Positions 40,669 to 43,012 of a DNA stretch of 43,012 bases are shown one piece after another (within the stretch, counting starts at the first letter, position 1; each line of letters starts with the position of its first letter). A program made the position numbers and the translations under genes. The stretch comes from Mycobacterium sp. KBS0706 (GTDB lineage: Bacteria > Pseudomonadota > Alphaproteobacteria > DSM-16000 > Inquilinaceae). Location of the stretch: contig NZ_VCCH02000072.1 of the NCBI RefSeq assembly GCF_005938675.2, positions 1-43,012 on the forward strand, read 5' to 3'. The notes under the pieces are model-generated. The model had not been told where the DNA came from and made no database searches. It was given only the letters and a program-made list of their open reading frames with translations.

Positions 40669-40743
40669 GGCAATCCTCCGGAACGGGACGGATGCCATGA
40701 CAACGGGACGACGGGCCGGATCGTGCCGAACCGGGGCGGTGGT

Positions 40744-41493
40744 TCAGCCCGGCCGGTTGTAGTCGTACAGCACCCGGCCATAGGGCAGAGTCAGGTCGGC
40801 GATCAGGTGATGGGCGCCGATCACCTTGCGCACCGGCAGGTCGGCCACCGGCGCGTTGACATGCGGCACCAGGTGCAACCGCGCCGGCCCGATCCAGGAG
40901 CCCTTCGGGGTGATGTCGACCAGGTTGTAGGCGACCAGCTGGCACACCTCCGGCCGGCCGTCGACGCCCGGGATCAGCTTCAGGTTCACCTGGGTGCGCG
41001 ACAGCGTCGCCATGGTCCGCTCGCCGTTGCCGGCCATGCTCTCATGCTTGTAGCCCATGGTGCCCATGGCCACGAGCTGGTCGGCATAGGACAGGGTGCC
41101 GGTCAGCGTGTCCTTGACGATCTGCAGCTTCGGATGGGCGTATTTCTTCGGAAAGCCCCAGATCTCGCGGCCGGCCGCGATCGGCGGGTCGTCGTCGAGA
41201 TACATCTGGGCGACGAAGCTCATCTCCTCGCCGCGGAACTTGCAGGGGATGACCATGCCGGATTCGGTGTAGCTGCCGAAGCCCGAGCTGTCCGGCATCC
41301 GGATCCATTCGTAATGCACCAGCGGCCGGTCAAGCGGCTCCAGCGGCTCCGGCAGCTGATCGCGCACCACCTGCGGGTCGGTCTCGTAGGTGATGATCAT
41401 GTATTCGCGATTGACGAAGCGATACGGCCCCGCCGGGTAGCTGGGCCCCGCCGCGGGCATCGACGGCAAACGGAGGACGTCTTCGATGCGCAT
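40744..41493 (-). CDS. adc: Acetoacetate decarboxylase
   Basis: 249 residues, the standard length. The Schiff-base Lys is in EIWGFPKKYAHPKL (110-123), with Lys116-Lys117 corresponding to the Lys115-Lys116 pair of the clostridial enzyme. Arg29 (FVNREY) and Glu77 (SYTES) fit the other active-site residues. It converts acetoacetate to acetone and CO2. ATG 41493 is preceded by a GAGGGTGAG ribosome site; a 40-residue upstream extension is not supported. It is divergent from the patatin gene across 183 bp. In related alphaproteobacteria such genes sit with 3-hydroxybutyrate dehydrogenase, which would lie outside this window. Confidence 0.93.
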   Translation of the reverse strand: MRIEDVLRLPSMPAAGPSYPAGPYRFVNREYMIITYETDPQVVRDQLPEPLEPLDRPLVHYEWIRMPDSSGFGSYTESGMVIPCKFRGEEMSFVAQMYLDDDPPIAAGREIWGFPKKYAHPKLQIVKDTLTGTLSYADQLVAMGTMGYKHESMAGNGERTMATLSRTQVNLKLIPGVDGRPEVCQLVAYNLVDITPKGSWIGPARLHLVPHVNAPVADLPVRKVIGAHHLIADLTLPYGRVLYDYNRPG

Positions 41494-41676
41494 GATCTCA
41501 CCCTCTTTCACCGAACGGCCGCGATCCGGCCGGGGCGGTTCATAGAGGGCAAGCGCGGACGCTCCTGCGACAGTCTTTCGACAGTGATGTGACATCGCAG
41601 CGGGACGGCTCACGCGTCATCAGCCCGTCATCCATCCCGACCTATCGTGCCGGCCCCGAGCAGGAGACCGGTTGCC

Positions 41677-42837
41677 ATGGATGCGAAGAGCCCCGTTGCC
41701 CAGCCCGATGTGATCGCCCGCGGCTGGCGGCCCGACCGCTGCGACCGCGTCGCCCTGGTGCTGCAGGGCGGAGGCGCCCTCGGCGCCTACCAGGCCGGGG
41801 TGTACCAGGCGCTGCACGAGGCCGGGATCGAGCCCGACTGGGTCTCGGGCGTGTCGATCGGCGCCATCAACGCCGCGATCATCGCCGGCAACCCGCCGGA
41901 GCGGCGGCTGGAGCGGCTGCGCGCCTTCTGGGAGCGGATCACCGAGCGCAAGATCTGGCACTACACCCCGGATGGCGACCTGTTCCGCCAGATGCGCAAC
42001 GCGACCAGCACCTGGATGACCATGGCGCAGGGCCAGCCCGGCTTCTTCTCGCCGCATCCGGTCAGCCCGTGGCTGAGCCTGGCCGGGGCGAAGAGCGCGA
42101 CCAGCCATTACGACACCGCGCCGCTGCGCGAGACCCTGGCCGAGCTGGTGGATTTCGGGCGGATCAATGCCGGCCCGGTGCGCTTCGCGGTGGGCGCGGT
42201 CAATGTCCTGACCGGCAACTTCACCTATTTCGACAGCGCCGAGGAGGAGATCGGGCCCGACCATGTGATGGCCAGCGGCGCCCTGCCCCCGGCCCTGCCG
42301 ATGGTGAAGATCGGCACCGATCATTACTGGGACGGCGGCATCGTCTCGAACACGCCGCTGCAGCATCTGCTGGACCAGGATGGCGGGCTGAACACGCTGG
42401 TGTTCCAGGTCGACCTGTTCAGCGCCCGCGGGCAGCTGCCGCGCGACATGAACGACGTGATGGCCCGGCACAAGGACATCATGTACTCGTCGCGCACCCG
42501 CTATACGACGGATCTCTACAAGCGGCTGCATCTGTGGAAGACGCGGCTGGCCCAGGCGCTGGCGAAGGCGCCGGAGGAGTCGCTGACGGCCGAAGAGCGC
42601 CGGATGCGGGACGAGATGGCGCATCTGCCGGAGATCACCATCCTGCACCTGATCTACCAGCAGAAGGCCTATGAGGGCCACGCCAAGGACCACGAATTCT
42701 CAGGCACCTCGATGCGCGAGCACTGGCAGAGCGGCTACGAGGACACCAGGCGCACACTGAAGCGCCGGCAGTGGATGGAGATGCCCCCCGAAGGCGCCGG
42801 CATCCTGATCCATGACGTGCATAGGTTGGAGGATTGA
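41677..42837 (+). CDS. Patatin-like phospholipase/esterase
   Basis: 386 residues. The patatin fold is shown by the oxyanion loop GGGALGAYQ (31-39), nucleophile Ser60 in GVSIG and the catalytic Asp218 in WDGG, a Ser-Asp dyad. The C-terminal ~120 residues (KRLHLWKTRLAQAL, YQQKAYEGHAKDHEFS) form a domain of the DUF3734 type seen in alphaproteobacterial patatins. AGGAG is 10 nt before ATG 41677. It has no signal peptide, so it acts in the cytoplasm or at the membrane. Divergent from adc; both may belong to polyhydroxybutyrate/ketone-body metabolism, which is inference. Confidence 0.9.
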   Translation: MDAKSPVAQPDVIARGWRPDRCDRVALVLQGGGALGAYQAGVYQALHEAGIEPDWVSGVSIGAINAAIIAGNPPERRLERLRAFWERITERKIWHYTPDGDLFRQMRNATSTWMTMAQGQPGFFSPHPVSPWLSLAGAKSATSHYDTAPLRETLAELVDFGRINAGPVRFAVGAVNVLTGNFTYFDSAEEEIGPDHVMASGALPPALPMVKIGTDHYWDGGIVSNTPLQHLLDQDGGLNTLVFQVDLFSARGQLPRDMNDVMARHKDIMYSSRTRYTTDLYKRLHLWKTRLAQALAKAPEESLTAEERRMRDEMAHLPEITILHLIYQQKAYEGHAKDHEFSGTSMREHWQSGYEDTRRTLKRRQWMEMPPEGAGILIHDVHRLED

Positions 42838-42854
42838 GGACCACTCTCTCCGAG

Positions 42855-42892
42855 TCCCCCTCCCCTCGCGGGAGGGGGATAGGGGGAGGGGG
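42855..42892. repeat. C/G-rich intergenic repeat, left copy
   Basis: TCCCCCTCCC and GGGAGGGGGA form a 10-bp stem around ctcgc, followed by tagggggaggggg. The complement of the whole unit matches the sequence at 42985-43012 nearly base for base, so the two are inverted copies. It lies just past the patatin stop and may act as a terminator. Confidence 0.7.
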
Positions 42893-42984
42893 TTGTCGAT
42901 CGTAGAGAGCCGGCCCGAGGCTCGGTGATCCGGCCTTGGGGGCGAACCATGATCTTTCGCGCATTCGCGCGCGGACGCGCGCAG

Positions 42985-43012
42985 CCCCTCCCCCTGCCCC
43001 CTCCCGCAAGGG
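42985..43012. repeat. C/G-rich intergenic repeat, right copy, cut by the window edge
   Basis: CCCCTCCCCCT-G-CCCCCTCCCGC-A-AGGG matches the complement of 42855-42892 except for one small indel and one base. The unit continues beyond the window. Confidence 0.6.

Overview
The window is GC-rich chromosomal DNA (most genes look close to 70% GC, judged by eye) with the gene content of an alphaproteobacterium. The pointers are a tctDE/tctCBA citrate-type uptake locus, an alphaproteobacterial-style intergenic palindrome (tgtcattgccggg...), a cox-type molybdopterin subunit, OpgG/OpgD, acetoacetate decarboxylase beside a patatin, and many TetR/LysR/AraC regulators. A Rhodospirillales-like organism (Azospirillum/Inquilinus type) is my best guess, but nothing in the window fixes the genus. 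No rRNA, tRNA, CRISPR array, insertion sequence or prophage was seen.

Layout. 1-3.9 kb: the tail of an unidentified gene, a class II aldolase/adducin protein, a small Tyr/Pro-rich secreted protein, a secreted GGGN-repeat protein with a C-terminal calcium-loop motif, and, divergent from it, an ECF-like sigma factor with a membrane anti-sigma. 4.1-7.1 kb: a large KAP-family P-loop NTPase with visibly lower GC at its 5' end. 7.1-17 kb: OpgG/OpgD-type glucan protein, a TetR-SDR pair with matching operator-like palindromes, a broken GntR/PhnF-type regulator, two methyltransferases, a quinone oxidoreductase divergent from an AraC regulator, a BASS-type transporter, a Tat-exported nicotinamidase-like hydrolase, and an SDR divergent from a LysR regulator. 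18-24.4 kb: a tricarboxylate uptake locus (response regulator, histidine kinase fused to a periplasmic binding protein, then tctC-tctB-tctA). 24.4-26.8 kb: an orphan form II CoxL-type molybdopterin subunit.

27-31.4 kb, minus strand: four overlapping genes encode, in order of transcription, a four-TM coiled-coil protein, a single-TM protein with a possible vWA-like domain, a MotA/ExbB/TolQ-like four-TM protein with a long coiled-coil tail, and a MotB-like protein with one TM and an OmpA domain. This is the best candidate for an undescribed system: a stator-like (proton-channel-type) pair with two dedicated membrane partners, recalling the ZorA-ZorB core of Zorya but lacking any Zorya effector gene.

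31.6-43 kb: a GH128-like glycosidase, an RTX protein, monofunctional transglycosylase MtgA next to a PLP aminotransferase, a BepA-like M48 protease, a DsbA-like oxidoreductase, a TetR regulator with a palindromic site, two small membrane proteins (one a low-affinity iron permease family member), acetoacetate decarboxylase, a patatin, and an inverted pair of C/G-rich intergenic repeats at the right edge. Envelope functions (glucans, peptidoglycan synthesis, outer-membrane quality control, disulfide chemistry) recur across the window. The two parts that look acquired rather than core are the KAP gene and the stator-like operon.
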